From positions 131,617,583 through 131,681,582 of the forward strand of contig NC_133390.1 of the NCBI RefSeq assembly GCF_047511655.1: 64,000 nucleotides of DNA, read 5' to 3'. Source of the DNA: Castor canadensis. Taxonomy: Eukaryota > Chordata > Mammalia > Rodentia > Castoridae. The position numbers were made by a program, and so were the translations under genes. Position 1 is the stretch's first letter, and each line of letters begins with the position of its first letter. The notes under the pieces were generated by a model. That model saw nothing but the letters and a program-made list of their open reading frames with translations, did no database searches and was not told the origin of the DNA. Of this stretch, positions 49,415 through 61,079 are shown piece after piece.

Positions 49415-50465
49415 TGTGCCCCTCTTTAAGAAAATAAAGAACCTGGAAGCTCAGGCTTTCCAGATAGGAAAATGAAAGGGTAAGGGTCCACTCACAACTA
49501 AAAATAGTGCTTTGTTAACAAAAAAATCTACATTAGGGTCCTTTAAGGAGCAAGTTCTTATATTGTGAAGTTATTAAGTGACTCTCTTTCTCCATTTAAA
49601 AAGCACTCTGCATGCACAAATAAATACTTAAGCCAGTGGGTACAGGCTGATGCTCACCACCATTGTTTTGGGCCTTGCCCTCTTGAAGAGAAACCTGATT
49701 TTTGCAATCTGAGAAGTGACATGTGACTCTTGTGTGATCCTCTTTGCCCTCTGCCCCATTATAGCAAACCCTAAAGCCTTATGTAAAGATAATGATGCCA
49801 CAAAATGATGGAGCAGTTGCAACATAGACTCCTGAGTGACTGTAAGTAGAAGCCTGGCTAATCTGTGCTGGGCACATAGCAAGAGAAAGAATAAATGATT
49901 GTTCTTTATGCTACTCAAGATTTGATAGCTGTTTGTGACTGCAGCATAATTTAGCCTATTCATGCTAGTGCAATCCCTGGATCTTTTTGTTATAGAAAAG
50001 AAATACATTGAAGAAGATTCTAGGAAGATGATATAGCATGAAGCTATATCATCTTCTTGTTATCTAGACAATAATTGCAGTGTAGAATCTGTCTGGTATA
50101 TCTGTTTTGAATTCTGGAGTCGGTTGAAGGTTTGCAACTTGGAGTTTATTCCGTTATTTTCAGCTCATATCCAGTGGCAGCTAACCATTCCCTATCCACA
50201 GGCCCTTGGCAGGTGGCTATGTAACATGTTCCTGGAGCAGTCTGTGACACAGCTTGCAAGAGCTAGTGTGAGCAAAAAGCATCCTGCCCTTGAAATATCA
50301 GGGTTCTGTGCTCTAATTACTGCTGCTTCTGAACACAGAAGTACAGACATTGAGGCACACAGCCACTGTTGCAACCCATCCCACTAAAGTGACTTCCAGG
50401 GAAATTGAAAGTTAGGATCCTTTTCTCTCTGCCTGCCATCCATCCAGCTTTCTTTTCTTCTTTCT
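49415..50465. other. Intron, unrecognised, with a strong hairpin
   Basis: No repeat family recognised. A perfect 14-bp inverted repeat lies at 50024-50056. The frames at 49628-50008 (minus) and 50124-50387 (plus) show no family signature. Confidence 0.4.
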
Positions 50466-50469
50466 TCTT

Positions 50470-50685
50470 TCTCTCTCACTAGGGTTTGAACTCAGGGCCT
50501 CATGCTTGCTAGGCAGGTACTCTTAACTGCTTGAACCACTTCACCAGCCATTTTTTTGTCATGGGTTTTTTGAGATAGAGTCTTAAGAACTATTTTTCTG
50601 GGACTGGCTTTGACCCATGATCCTCCTGATTTCTGCCTCCTGAGTTGCTAGGATTATAGGTGTGAGCCACTGGTACCCACCTCCC
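50470..50685 (-). repeat. Antisense B1-ID dimeric SINE
   Basis: GGGTTTGAACTCAGGGCCTC to GAGCCACTGGTACCCA. Confidence 0.85.
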
Positions 50686-50869
50686 TCCATCTTTTTTTTC
50701 TTTCTGCTTTTGGAATCCGGAAGTTAAAGACTGGTACATTTCAATTAGAAAATGATTGTGCATGCCTAGGGGCAGACTGCTAGAGTACATACAAATAATA
50801 AATAACAGCAACCCCTTTCCCCCAGAAAAAGCAATTCTGGGGAAAAGAAGAGATCTGAATTCTGGAGTT

Positions 50870-51400
50870 ACTACATTAATGTAGCAAATGTCCAGTTTTC
50901 AACAACAAAAACCCATGAGCACATAGAAAACAAATAGCAAAATAACAGATGTAAGTCCTTTCTTATCAGTAATTACTTTAAATGGATTAGACTTGCCAAT
51001 CAAAAGATACAAAGTATGAATAAAAAATATACAACTTGGGCTACAGATGTAGCTCAGCAATGGAGTGCTTGCCTTGTATGCTCAAGGCCCCAGGTTTCAA
51101 TCCCTAGCACAAAAAAAATTAAATGATAACTATATGTTATCTGCAAATAACTTGCTTTAGATTCAGGCATAAACAGATTGAAAATAAAAGAATGCAAGAA
51201 GATATTCCATGCAAATAGTAAGCAAAAGAGAGCGGTGTCTATACAACAAAATAGACTTTCACTTAAAAAACTTGACAGAGACAAGAATGACATGATATAT
51301 TAATAAAAGCATTAAGGCAGCTGGAAGATGTAACAGTTACAAACATTTATAAACCTAATGACAGATCAAGCAAAAACTAATAGAAATTAAGGGGAAGATA
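50870..51400 (+). repeat. Ancient L1 fragment with an ID element
   Basis: L1-like phrases (AACAACAAAAACCCATGAGC; ATGGATTAGACTTGCCAATC) surround an ID-like monomer at 51038-51120 (TACAGATGTAGCTCAGCAAT). Confidence 0.55.
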
Positions 51401-51405
51401 GATAA

Positions 51406-51737
51406 CTGCTATAGTTTGGATCCAGAATGTCCCCCAAAGGCCCAGTTGCTAAAGACTTGGTCTCCAGCCTGTGGTACTAGTGGGAGGTGATGGGACCTGT
51501 TGGAAGGAAGTAAGGTCATTGGGGATATGCTTCTGAAGAGGATTTTGGGACCCTGGGCTCTTCCTGGCTCTTCTCCACTATACACTCCTGCCATGATGTG
51601 CTGTGCTACCACAGGCCCACAGTGGTGGGGCCAAGAGACTATGGGCTGAAGCTGTGAGGCAAAATAAACTTTTCCTCTCTTTAAGTTGACTCATCTCAGG
51701 TATTTGTCACAGCAATGTGAAGTTGACTAAGACAACT
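51406..51737 (+). repeat. MaLR-type solo LTR, sense
   Basis: It starts TGCTATAGTTTGGATCCAGA and ends near GTTGACTAAGACA, with GGAGGTGATGGGACCTGTTG, CCATGATGTGCTGTGCTACC and an AATAAA. This is the sense version of the LTR pattern seen at 35380 and 48755. No internal region follows. Confidence 0.6.
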
Positions 51738-51834
51738 CTATACTAATGGATAAAATTACCAACATGAGATAAGTGAAGAAATAGAAAACTCAACACAATA
51801 AATCAACAAAGTCTAATAGGCATATACTCTACTC

Positions 51835-51973
51835 TGGGCTAAAAGTTCACAAGACCCCCATCTCAACTAATGGCTGACTATGGTGGTACCCGCCTGTCAT
51901 CCCAGCTACATGGGGAAACACAAATACTCCTGGGCCAGCCTAGGCATCAAGAAAGACCCTATTTCAAAAATAA

Positions 51974-52019
<46 letters not shown>

Positions 52020-52027
52020 AATAACCA

Positions 52028-52091
<64 letters not shown>

Positions 52092-52180
52092 CTGATGGAG
52101 TGGCTCCAGTGGTAGAGACCCTGCCTAGCAAGTGCAAGGCCCTGAGTTCAACCCCTAGTACCACCCCCTCTCCAAAAAAA
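51835..52180 (+). repeat. SINE with compound (TC)n/(CA)n inserts
   Basis: A SINE left part (51840-51970) is followed by (TC)20 at 51977-52016, a repeated CAAAAATAACCATC, a second (TC)n at 52028-52050, (CA)20 at 52051-52090, and the ID half (52093-52175). Confidence 0.85.
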
Positions 52181-52194
52181 AGTAAGAAAGATTT

Positions 52195-52560
52195 CAAATC
52201 AGCAACCTAACTTTACAGTGCTAGCAGAAGAAAATGATATAGAGTAGAGATAAATGAAATAGAGAATAGAAAAAACTATTCTCAATGAAATTGACAATTA
52301 AAATGAAATTAAAAGTTGACTCTTTGAAAAGATCAATAAAATCGACATCCAGCTAGATGAACTAAGAAAAAGAGGGAGAAATCTCAAATTACTAATATCA
52401 GAAATTAAAATAAGAGCATTGCTAATGATCATTAGGAAAGTGCAAATCAAAACTATGATGAAATGCCACCTCACACCCACTAGGATGGCTAATATAAAAA
52501 TAAAAACTGCAGAAAATAACAGTTGGTGAGGATGTGGAGAAATTGAAACCCTGTGCACTG
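52195..52560 (+). repeat. Ancient L1 ORF2 remnant
   Basis: GACTCTTTGAAAAGATCAAT and AATGCCACCTCACACCCACT are old L1 ORF2 phrases that normally lie well apart, so it also carries an internal deletion. Confidence 0.65.
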
Positions 52561-52589
52561 TACTTTTAATCAGAAGGGTTAGGGTAGAA

Positions 52590-53113
52590 ACTAGATTTAC
52601 CTTTGTTAATTCATTAACAAGTATTTCTTGAGCACCCAAGTGCTAGGTACTAGTGACAGCGTTAAAAACATGATATTTCATGGGAGAGACATTGTGGAAA
52701 TGATTATATAGATAAATATTTCCTCACAGACCTTAATGGGAAAGGAAAGAGATGGAAAGATTAGATTAGGTAAGTGGCCTAGGGAGACTTTTCAGTGGTA
52801 GCATTAAGTCCGAGACCTAGCAGAGGACAGGGCTGGGAGGCACAGAAAATGGTATTCCAAGTGGGGAAACACAGTGGCCTGGGGTCTTTGCTTTAGATGC
52901 TCTTGGCAGGATTAAGGGGGGCCCTGGCTTGACCAGATTTACATGTTAAAAAGGTCCGTCTGGCTGCATAGTAGAAAATACTGATGTGAGGCAGAGAGTT
53001 CCATTTAGCAGGGCATTGGTCTCCAAAGTGAGGTATGACAGTCACTGTGGTCTGGGAAGGAAATATCAGGCCTTCTAAATACATTTAGACTTAGAAATTA
53101 ACATCCACACATA

Positions 53114-53159
<46 letters not shown>

Positions 53160-53760
53160 CACAACAATTATACTTGTGTATAATGAGTATGTAGATAGTT
53201 AGGACATGCTCAAAAATGTCACTAATAGAATGTATAATCAAAAGAGTTTGGAGTGGGGGTCTAAGGTGTGGCAAAAGTGGAAAGGTACCTACCTTCCTAG
53301 CAAGTGTGAAGCTAAGTTCAAACCCCAGTAATAAAAAAAAAAAAATTGAGGGTGGGCTGTAGTATGGCTCAGTGGTAGAGCACTTGCCTAGTATGCACAG
53401 GGCCCTGGTTCCATCACCAACACTGAGAGACAACAAAAAGATTTGGGATGGCTGGTATGGGCAAGAAATGTTTCTGGTCTGCAGTGAGAGGTGGTGGTTG
53501 AAGTGACTAGAGATAGATGGGTTTGAAACAGATTTCAGAAACTTGGTGTGGGTTGCAAGGGGAGGAAGGAGCAAGGAGGGGGTTTCAGGAGCCTACCACA
53601 GATGCTTGGATACATGATATTTGCAAGATGGAGAACCTGGGGCAGAGGCAGGTTTGGGGGAGGAAGAGGGGAGAGATCAGGAATTTGGTTTTGGACATAT
53701 TAATTTGGAGTTGCCTGGGATACTTCAAATGGAAACCCAAGGAGAAGACAGGTAAGGAAA
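52590..53760 (+). repeat. Ancient mammalian-wide repeat, interrupted
   Basis: Pieces at 52590-53095 and 53430-53760 carry recurring phrases (CAAGTATTTCTTGAGCACCC; GACCAGATTTACATGTTAAA; GGTTTTGGACATATTAATTT). Two ID elements (53265-53340 and 53350-53430) and a (TA)24 run at 53110-53157 lie in between. Same type as 22290-23450. The 144-codon frame at 53517 falls in this repeat and is not a gene. Confidence 0.5.
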
Positions 53761-53764
53761 CACA

Positions 53765-55247
53765 TATTGGTCAGGGGGGCCAATATGCCGAAGAACCCAG
53801 CCCACCCAAAGTGTCTCTTACTTTGGGTCACTTGTGGTCACTTGAGGACCAGGACAGTGGGCCTGTAGCTCCACACACACTTCCTGCATCTCACAGACAT
53901 AGGCTCTTCTCACATTTCCTTAGCCACAGCACATCACCTGGCCACTCCTAATCTTAAAGGAAGAGGGAATGTGCCATCCTGCCATAAGTCCAGAGAGAAT
54001 CAGAGAGCAGCTTTGTCTACTGCCTGGCAATTCTCCAGAAGACCTGCTGGTGTTCAGGCCATTAGTAGATACAGGTGGAGCAACAGCTTGCTCAGAACAT
54101 CATTACCTCCTCTGTTACACTCAGGGCATGCCCTGGGGGACCTTGGACAGAAAGTGTTCTAGTAGAACTTCTTGAGGAATACACAGGTACAAATGTCCTC
54201 AGAATGAAGGTGGCAGGAGAACCACTCTGCTGCTCTCTATCTTGTAAGTTAGCCTCCCTTCTCCACCAGTTACTAGAATGATCTGCAACCTTAAGCTACT
54301 GCTTTTAAGCACTAATCCATTAAAGAGCAATTGTGCTTTAAAAAGCCAGAGCAAGAAATTTAGAGCTCACCTTGATGCTTTGGTCAAGAAAGGTTCCTGG
54401 GTGGTAAGGGTTAAAGAAACTAAGATGTACCTGCTTCTCCCCCCTCCGCCCCCGCGCCTCTAGAAGGCCTTTTCTGTTTAGTTTAAAGTTTACTGCTGGC
54501 ATCTGCTAAGCATCTCACTCTCTTAACTCATTCAGAATGCACAACAGTCCCTTCGGTAGATTCTGTTGCATTCCCAGGAGAGACCCTCTCTGTCTGGGGG
54601 CTTCTGTAACCCAGTTTCCACCATCTGCATTTAAACAGCTATCCCAGACTGTCAAAGAAAGACAAATCCCTGTCACAAAGTGGTCATCAGAAGCCTAGCA
54701 GGCATCACTGCCACGCTCCCTGCTCAGCTGCTGTTAGCTCAGCCAGCCTCCACAGGCCCACTAGGCCCCATAGGCCTGCTCCTGTTCTTTGGACTCTTCC
54801 TCTGTGGCCCATCTGTGAGATGCTTATGGAGGGGCCCATGCAGGTGGGATGGGCCCCTGGTCCTGATGCTGGGGAGATGAGCATGGTAGGCATGCCATGA
54901 GCGGGCAGGGCAGGTGGGGTGCACTGGCTGAGGTCATGTACTGCATTCCAGGAAAGGGAGAGCAGTGGAGGGTACAAAGCCAGTGCCTGGGAAAGCTAGC
55001 ACTGCCCTCCAGAGCTGACCAAAAACTTACTGTTCACTGACTGGGTTGATAAAGAATTTATAAACATGAGTATTTATTGACTTGTGACAACTTGAAGAGA
55101 GTCTGAGGTTACCATGTGAAGTGAAACTCCACAGTCTGAGGTGCAGGAGGTGAAATCAAGAGCAGTTACTATGGAGGCCTGACCTTGGGTGAAACTTTTC
55201 CTGTTCTGTTTCAAGCAGATGCTATTTGACAAAAAGGCATTTTAAGG

Positions 55248-55278
<31 letters not shown>

Positions 55279-55515
55279 CCTTTAACTAAGTACAGGAACT
55301 TCCTGGATGGGAAACAAGCCCAGTCACTGAAGGTTCCATCAGTAGAGAAGGTCCTATGGGTTCCCATCGTTGCTGGACTGGCTTTTGTTCTCTCAGAAAA
55401 GGACTCTGAGTCCACCACTGCTTCATATTTTGTCTCCATTTCGCAGCTCAAAGTGGTAAAAAGGGCATCAGCTTCCTGAAATGTCAATGATAGCATCTAT
55501 CAGATGGTTTGCACT
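53765..55515. other. Intron 1, mostly unique
   Basis: No repeat family recognised apart from (TA)n plus poly(T) at 55247-55278. Several overlapping frames at 53969-54977 reflect GC content, not a gene I recognise. Confidence 0.4.
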
Positions 55516-55524
55516 GAAACTTTT

Positions 55525-55745
55525 TTTTTTTTTGATGGGACTTGGGTTTGAACTCAGGACTTCATGCTTGCACAGCAGATGCTCTACCACTTGCGCCACA
55601 CCTCCAGTCCATTTTGCTGTGGTTATTTTGGAGATGGGGGTCTCTCAAACTATTTGCCCAGGCTGGTCTCAAACTGAGATTCTCCCCATCTCAACTTCCC
55701 AAGTAGCTAGAATTATAGGCATGAGCTGCTGATGCCTGGCTACCA
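55525..55745 (-). repeat. Antisense B1-ID dimeric SINE
   Basis: GGGTTTGAACTCAGGACTTC to TAGGCATGAGCTGCTGATGC. Confidence 0.85.
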
Positions 55746-56019
55746 TGAAAGGATGTATTGTAGAAAAAAAAATACACCCTGGAAATTTACACAAAGGCAA
55801 TGTTTTACTCCCGAACAGGAATTTTTTTTTAAAGGAATCAATAACTTTATCCAACTGGAAGCCTTCCTGGCTTGAGTTGGACACATAGCATTTCTCACTA
55901 AGTATGATGAGCTCAGCCTCATTATTTTTTTCTGTATAACCCTTGAAATTGAGGACAGGGAGTCTATTTTTAAAAAGTGTCATTTGCTTTCTGCCTGTTT
56001 TATTGTCCATCTCCATCTC

Positions 56020-56105
56020 CCACTCCAGATGCTGGGAGTGGAACTCAAGGCTTCACGCATGGTAGGCCAGTCCTCTGCCACTGAACTATACCTCCAGCTC
56101 CTGCT
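56020..56105 (-). repeat. Antisense ID-like monomer
   Basis: GATGCTGGGAGTGGAACTCA to ACTATACCTCCAGCTC. Confidence 0.7.
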
Positions 56106-56109
56106 TGTT

Positions 56110-57245
56110 TCCTTTGAGCAAAAGCAGGGTGAAAGCACCTTTCTGCTAGTCTTAAAGGGCTGCAGGTTGCCAGGATGGAGAAAGGTGTGTACTTCATAGC
56201 ACCAGCAAATTCCGTCCATAGGATGTCAGAACATCAGCTGGCTTAGCAAAGGCTGTGCCAGCTTTCACTTAAGAGTGGGGTCTTTTGGGGGGTGATTGAA
56301 CCATTACTTTTTCTGTCTGCTGTTACTGATTCAGTCTCTGACAGTTCAAACCTCTTAGAAAAAAATAATAGTTGAGAGGAGTTTAGTTCTAGTTGAGTAT
56401 CTCTTTAGAAGACATAGAAGGAGAATAGATAGGAAAGAGAAAACAGATAAGAGAAAGGATGTGGAAGTACGATTATGGAATGTTTCTAATTCTGATGTGC
56501 TGGAAGGAACCAAACATGTTCATTCCAAGAAAATGGGATATATAAAAACTGAGGAGACTGCTCAAGTTAAGATTTTTTTCTAAAATAATGTTAGTTTCTT
56601 AATTTTCCTGACAAAAACAGTAATTCTGTTTTGCATAAAATTTTGGTGCACTACTGTTTGTTTGGCTTGCTGTATTAGCTTGCTGGATTTCTGCTGGTGT
56701 CACCATATTCCCTAGTCCAATGGGAATCCTGTGTATCTGTGTGAATGCTCTGAACCAGCAGTGTCCATCTGGATATCAGGAAAGGTGAACTGTATTCCGT
56801 TCCAGTGGTCTTGTACACAAGCCTCAGTTTTGTCATCTGTGACACATGGCTTATATACAGCATTTTACAAGCCAGAAGATATGAGGCCTGGCAGTTGATG
56901 CAGCAAAACCAGAATGCTTACAAAGTCTGAGGCACAAATAGGAACTGCTATTGTGGCACCACAGCTGAGGTCAGTTAGGTAGCCTTCCTGCCCCAGGCTC
57001 TTCTATATCTTCCTGGCTTCTCTTCTACTTCAGACAGCATGCACTCCTGTGTCCTTTGCTTCTGTCCCCACACTCATGAACTGATAGTGTATGTAGGGAA
57101 CAGCTTTTCAGGACAAATTTTGGTTTTTGGTTTTTGCTTATTGCCTCATGTTATTTCCTGCTACATTCAATTTACTTGACTTTTTTGACTTGTTGAGGCT
57201 AGAAATTCCTACCATTTTTTTAATTTGCTTTTGAAAGTAGCTTGG
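56110..57245. other. Intron 1, no recognised feature
   Basis: I see no repeat, exon or RNA gene in this stretch. Confidence 0.35.
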
Positions 57246-57249
57246 ATTT

Positions 57250-57335
57250 TTTTCTTAGTACTAAGGATTTAGCCTAGGTGGGCCTTATACATGCTAGGCA
57301 AGCACTCTACTATTGTATACCCCAGTCCCAAGCTT
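57250..57335 (-). repeat. Antisense ID-like monomer
   Basis: TAGTACTAAGGATTTAGCCT to ACTATTGTATACCCCAGTCC, diverged. Confidence 0.65.
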
Positions 57336-59550
57336 GGATCTCAGTCCTTAAAGATTAAAGGGTTTATTTGGCCACTCCAGGATGGGTTCATTAATCCCCA
57401 AATTCCTGTCACTCTTGGGTTTGTGTACAAACCAGTGAGAAGGAAACTGGCATCCTTAGCACCATTAACTGTTCTGTTCCAAATACCAGATGGGCGGATA
57501 CCATGTGACACTCTGAAGTATAGGTGGTGGCACATTAATGATGGTGGACAGTCACTTTTAGATGAAATACTGATTGAGTGCAAACCATGCCCAACATTGA
57601 GGTGGCTCTGCAGAGACAGGTGAGAAGGTCATTAAGGTGAGGCAGGCGGTGAGTCATAAGGTGTACAGGATGCTGCTGGCCAGACAGGCTGTGTTCTTTA
57701 GGCCAGGCCAACTATAAGTCACAAAGAAATCCTCCACACCTGGGGCACTTGCTTAATTTCTCATCCTTGGCAAGATTGTAGTCACTGTCCAGCAAGAGTT
57801 CTGGACTGGTTACCAGGGGTACAAACTGACGTTCCCAGTCCTGTTCTAAAGTGGACCCAGCAGCAGCCCAGCATGTACAGAATATGAATGGGATGGGCTT
57901 TTATCTGGCAGTATTCTTCCCTCTGGAGCCTTTATTTGAGTCCTCAGGGTGGGACATGAAGAAGTTACCATAGCCCCAAGTTTGTCTTGAGAGAGTTATC
58001 TTTTGGAACATCTAGAGAGTGAAATTCCATGTTCTGCTTATAGATTTGTTTATTCTTTAAAATTTCTCCTTGGGTTCTTTACTCTTACCTCCATGTACTT
58101 GTTCATACTTCTGAGAATTAGCTTTAAAGGCCGTTAGACACAGTATCTGTTTTGGTAAACAAATGGGGGGAAATGAGGCTTTCCCTTAGCTCTAGAATTT
58201 GGAAAAAGCACTAAAAAGTTTGTGATAGTTCTGATTTATTTGGTCATTATTTTGGTATTTCTGAGACAAAGAAAAACAAACTTAATTTCTCCTACTACAT
58301 GCTCACAACACAAATCACCTCTGTGATCCTAAAATGTGTGCTTTATTCTGGTTTATCTTCATTTCCTGAAAATCTTTAACCTTTTATTAAAATACATGGG
58401 TATTTATCCAACCAGGAAACAGTCAATTCTGCGGTGGTAAGACAGCACCAGCTCCCACAAGACTGTGCCTAATTCAGTCTCCGTTGCAAGTTTAGGCCTT
58501 TGGGAACTGCTGACTGGCTGCCTATAAACAGGGGTTTCCATGACCCCTCTTTGAATTCCATTAAATTGCTAGAACACTTCTCAGAACTAGGGAAAACACT
58601 TAAATTTATCAGTTTATTATAAAGCATTTTTGGGGCATTTTGTGGAGCTGAGGTTGGAACCCAGTGCCTCATGCATACTAGGCAAGTACTCTACCAGTGA
58701 GTCATACCCCTAGTCCTATTACAAAGGATATTTTAAAGATATAAGTAAACATCCAGGGCTCTGAGTGCAAGGGCTCCCATGGAGTTGGGCTGCAATGCCT
58801 CCTGGCATGTGGATGAGTTCTTGTTTGCCTTCCTATCTGCCTCCATGCATTGAGCTGTCCATAAGCTCTTTGAACCTTGTCCTCTGGGTTTTGTGGAGAT
58901 TTCATTGCATAGGTGTGATTGAAAAATGGACGACTACATAGAAATGTGATTAGACAAAAAAGATCTGATCTAATGCAAATAGACTAAGGAGGGAGCTTGC
59001 CACAAGGCCTGTCTGGTCATCTTCTTGGCCTCTTCATATATCAGGACCCCATCTGAAATGGGGAATCTCATGAAAGATAGGGAAGACTAGTTTCTATGGT
59101 CTACCTTGAGAAGAATAATTCTGGTTTCTGTGGCCTGCCTTGAGATGAAAAAAGAAAAGGTGAAAAGAGAGTATTGAAGGTCAGAGAGGGATTTTGCCTT
59201 TTGAGGCCTAGTGTGCTCCAACACTATAACAGAATATCTTTCACCTTACCACTCTCAGGCTATTTCAAAGCTGCTTCAAGAATCAAAGACAAAGACTAAA
59301 TACTTTAAAAAAAAAAGTATTGCTCTAGTCACTTAGGAAATAACAAGGGCTACTGATAGTTTTTCAATTGCAAGTTTCAACCCGTTAGTGAGCACTGAAA
59401 TCAGTTCAGCAAGTTTCCATTAAAGAAGACTTTTGATACTATTCAACAAAGGCTTCAGCTTCTTAGTGTCTCTGCTGGCAAATAGTATTTTATGTATTTT
59501 AAACTACATTCCTTACAATTAAGATCATTAATAATTTCATGAGAACTGAT
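57336..59550. other. Intron 1, mostly unique
   Basis: It contains an antisense ID-like monomer at 58630-58715 and the open frame at 57291-57623 discussed in the findings. Nothing else is recognised. Confidence 0.4.
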
Positions 59551-59559
59551 GCTTTTTGA

Positions 59560-60760
59560 CCAGTGTTTCAAAGAAGAAATCATAAAGCAAATTGTAAATT
59601 ACTTTGAGATGAAGGAAAATGAAGACACAACATACCAAAACTTACAGGATATGGTTAAAGTACTTAGAGGAAAATTTATACCAGGAATACCTATATTAAA
59701 AAATAAAACTTCAAACCAATAAGCTAACCTTCAACCTTAAGACACTGGGAAAAGAACAACAAACCTAACGCAATGAGGACAAAGGAAACAATAAAGAGTA
59801 GAACAGAAATTAATGAAGTATTGGATTGGTGAAGTGGCTCAAGTGGTCACAGTGCCTGGCCAGCAAGTGTAAAGCCCTGAGTAAAACCCCAGTGCTGCCC
59901 AATAATAATAATCATAATCATAGTGAAATATGGAAGAGAAAAACAAAAGAGAAAATCAATAAAACCAAAAAGTGTTCCTTTGAAAAGATAAAAAATTGAG
60001 AAATCTTTAAGTGGGCTGACCAAGAAAAAAAGAAGTAAAAGGATTATAAGGGAGTACTATAAATAATTATATACACTAAATTAAATAACTCAGACAAAAT
60101 GGACAAATGCCTAGAAATACACAAACAGCTTAAGGTAATTTAAGAAAAAAACACTCTGCATGAACCTATAACAAGAGAAGAGGTGAATTAATTATTTAAT
60201 TTAGTTTAAAAATTGCTCACAAAGAAAAGCCTTGTTGATAAATTTTAACAAAGATAAATTTGTCTTCACAAACTCTTCCAAAGAACATATGTGGAGGGGA
60301 TATTTCCCAATGTAGTTTATAAAGTCAGAGTTATCCCAATACACTAACCAGACAAAGATACCATAAGAAAACTGTAGATAATACCTCTTATAAATATCAA
60401 TACAAAAATCATCAACAGGTCTGGCAGAGTGGTTCAAGTGGTGGACTGCCTGCCTAGCAAGCGTGAGACCCTAAGTTTAAACCCCAATAACACATGCACA
60501 CAAAAATAAAACAAAATTTTAAAATCCTCAACAAAATATTTGCAAACCAAATCTAGTAATATAAAAGCTATTTATATATCATAAATAAGTGAGATTTATC
60601 CTAATAATAAAGTCAGCAAGATTGCAGGATATAAGATCAATATACAAAATCAATAGTATTTCTATTAATATTACAGTCTACTAATATTATAATGAATAAT
60701 CCAAAAAATGAGTATAAGGAACAATTCCACTTACCATAGCATCAAAAAGAGAAAAGATTT
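59560..60760 (+). repeat. Ancient L1 ORF2 remnant with two ID elements
   Basis: L1 ORF2-like phrases (TTGAGATGAAGGAAAATGAA; AATCAATAAAACCAAAAAGT; AGATTGCAGGATATAAGATC) are interrupted by ID monomers at 59825-59910 and 60418-60510. Confidence 0.7.
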
Positions 60761-60960
60761 CCAGGAGCCAGTGGCTCATGCCTGTAATCCTAGCTACTCA
60801 GGAGGCAGAGATCAAAAGGATTGCAGTTTGAAGCCAGGCCAGGCAAATAGTTTGTGAGACTTTATCATGAAAAAACCCTTCACATAAAAGGACTGGTGGA
60901 GTGGCTCAAGGTGTAGGCCCTGTATTCAAGTCCCAGTACCACAAAAGAAAAAAAAAAGAG
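60760..60960 (+). repeat. B1-ID dimeric SINE
   Basis: AGGAGCCAGTGGCTCATGCC to CAAGTCCCAGTACCAC and an A-rich tail; it ends the older L1 fragment. Confidence 0.85.
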
Positions 60961-61079
60961 AGAGAAAAGAAACAAGGTATCTTGAAATATTGAATCTTTC
61001 CATAAAGGATCATGTTGATTTATCATTATACCACATCTCATTTCATACTCCTAACTAAAATACTATAGTATTTTCTTCA

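Noticed and set aside
51406-51737. Endogenous retrovirus with internal genes
   Set aside because: Only LTR-like sequence is present; no gag, pol or env similarity follows.
53517-53951. 144-codon frame in intron 1
   Set aside because: Its first half falls in an ancient interspersed repeat and the remainder shows no domain.
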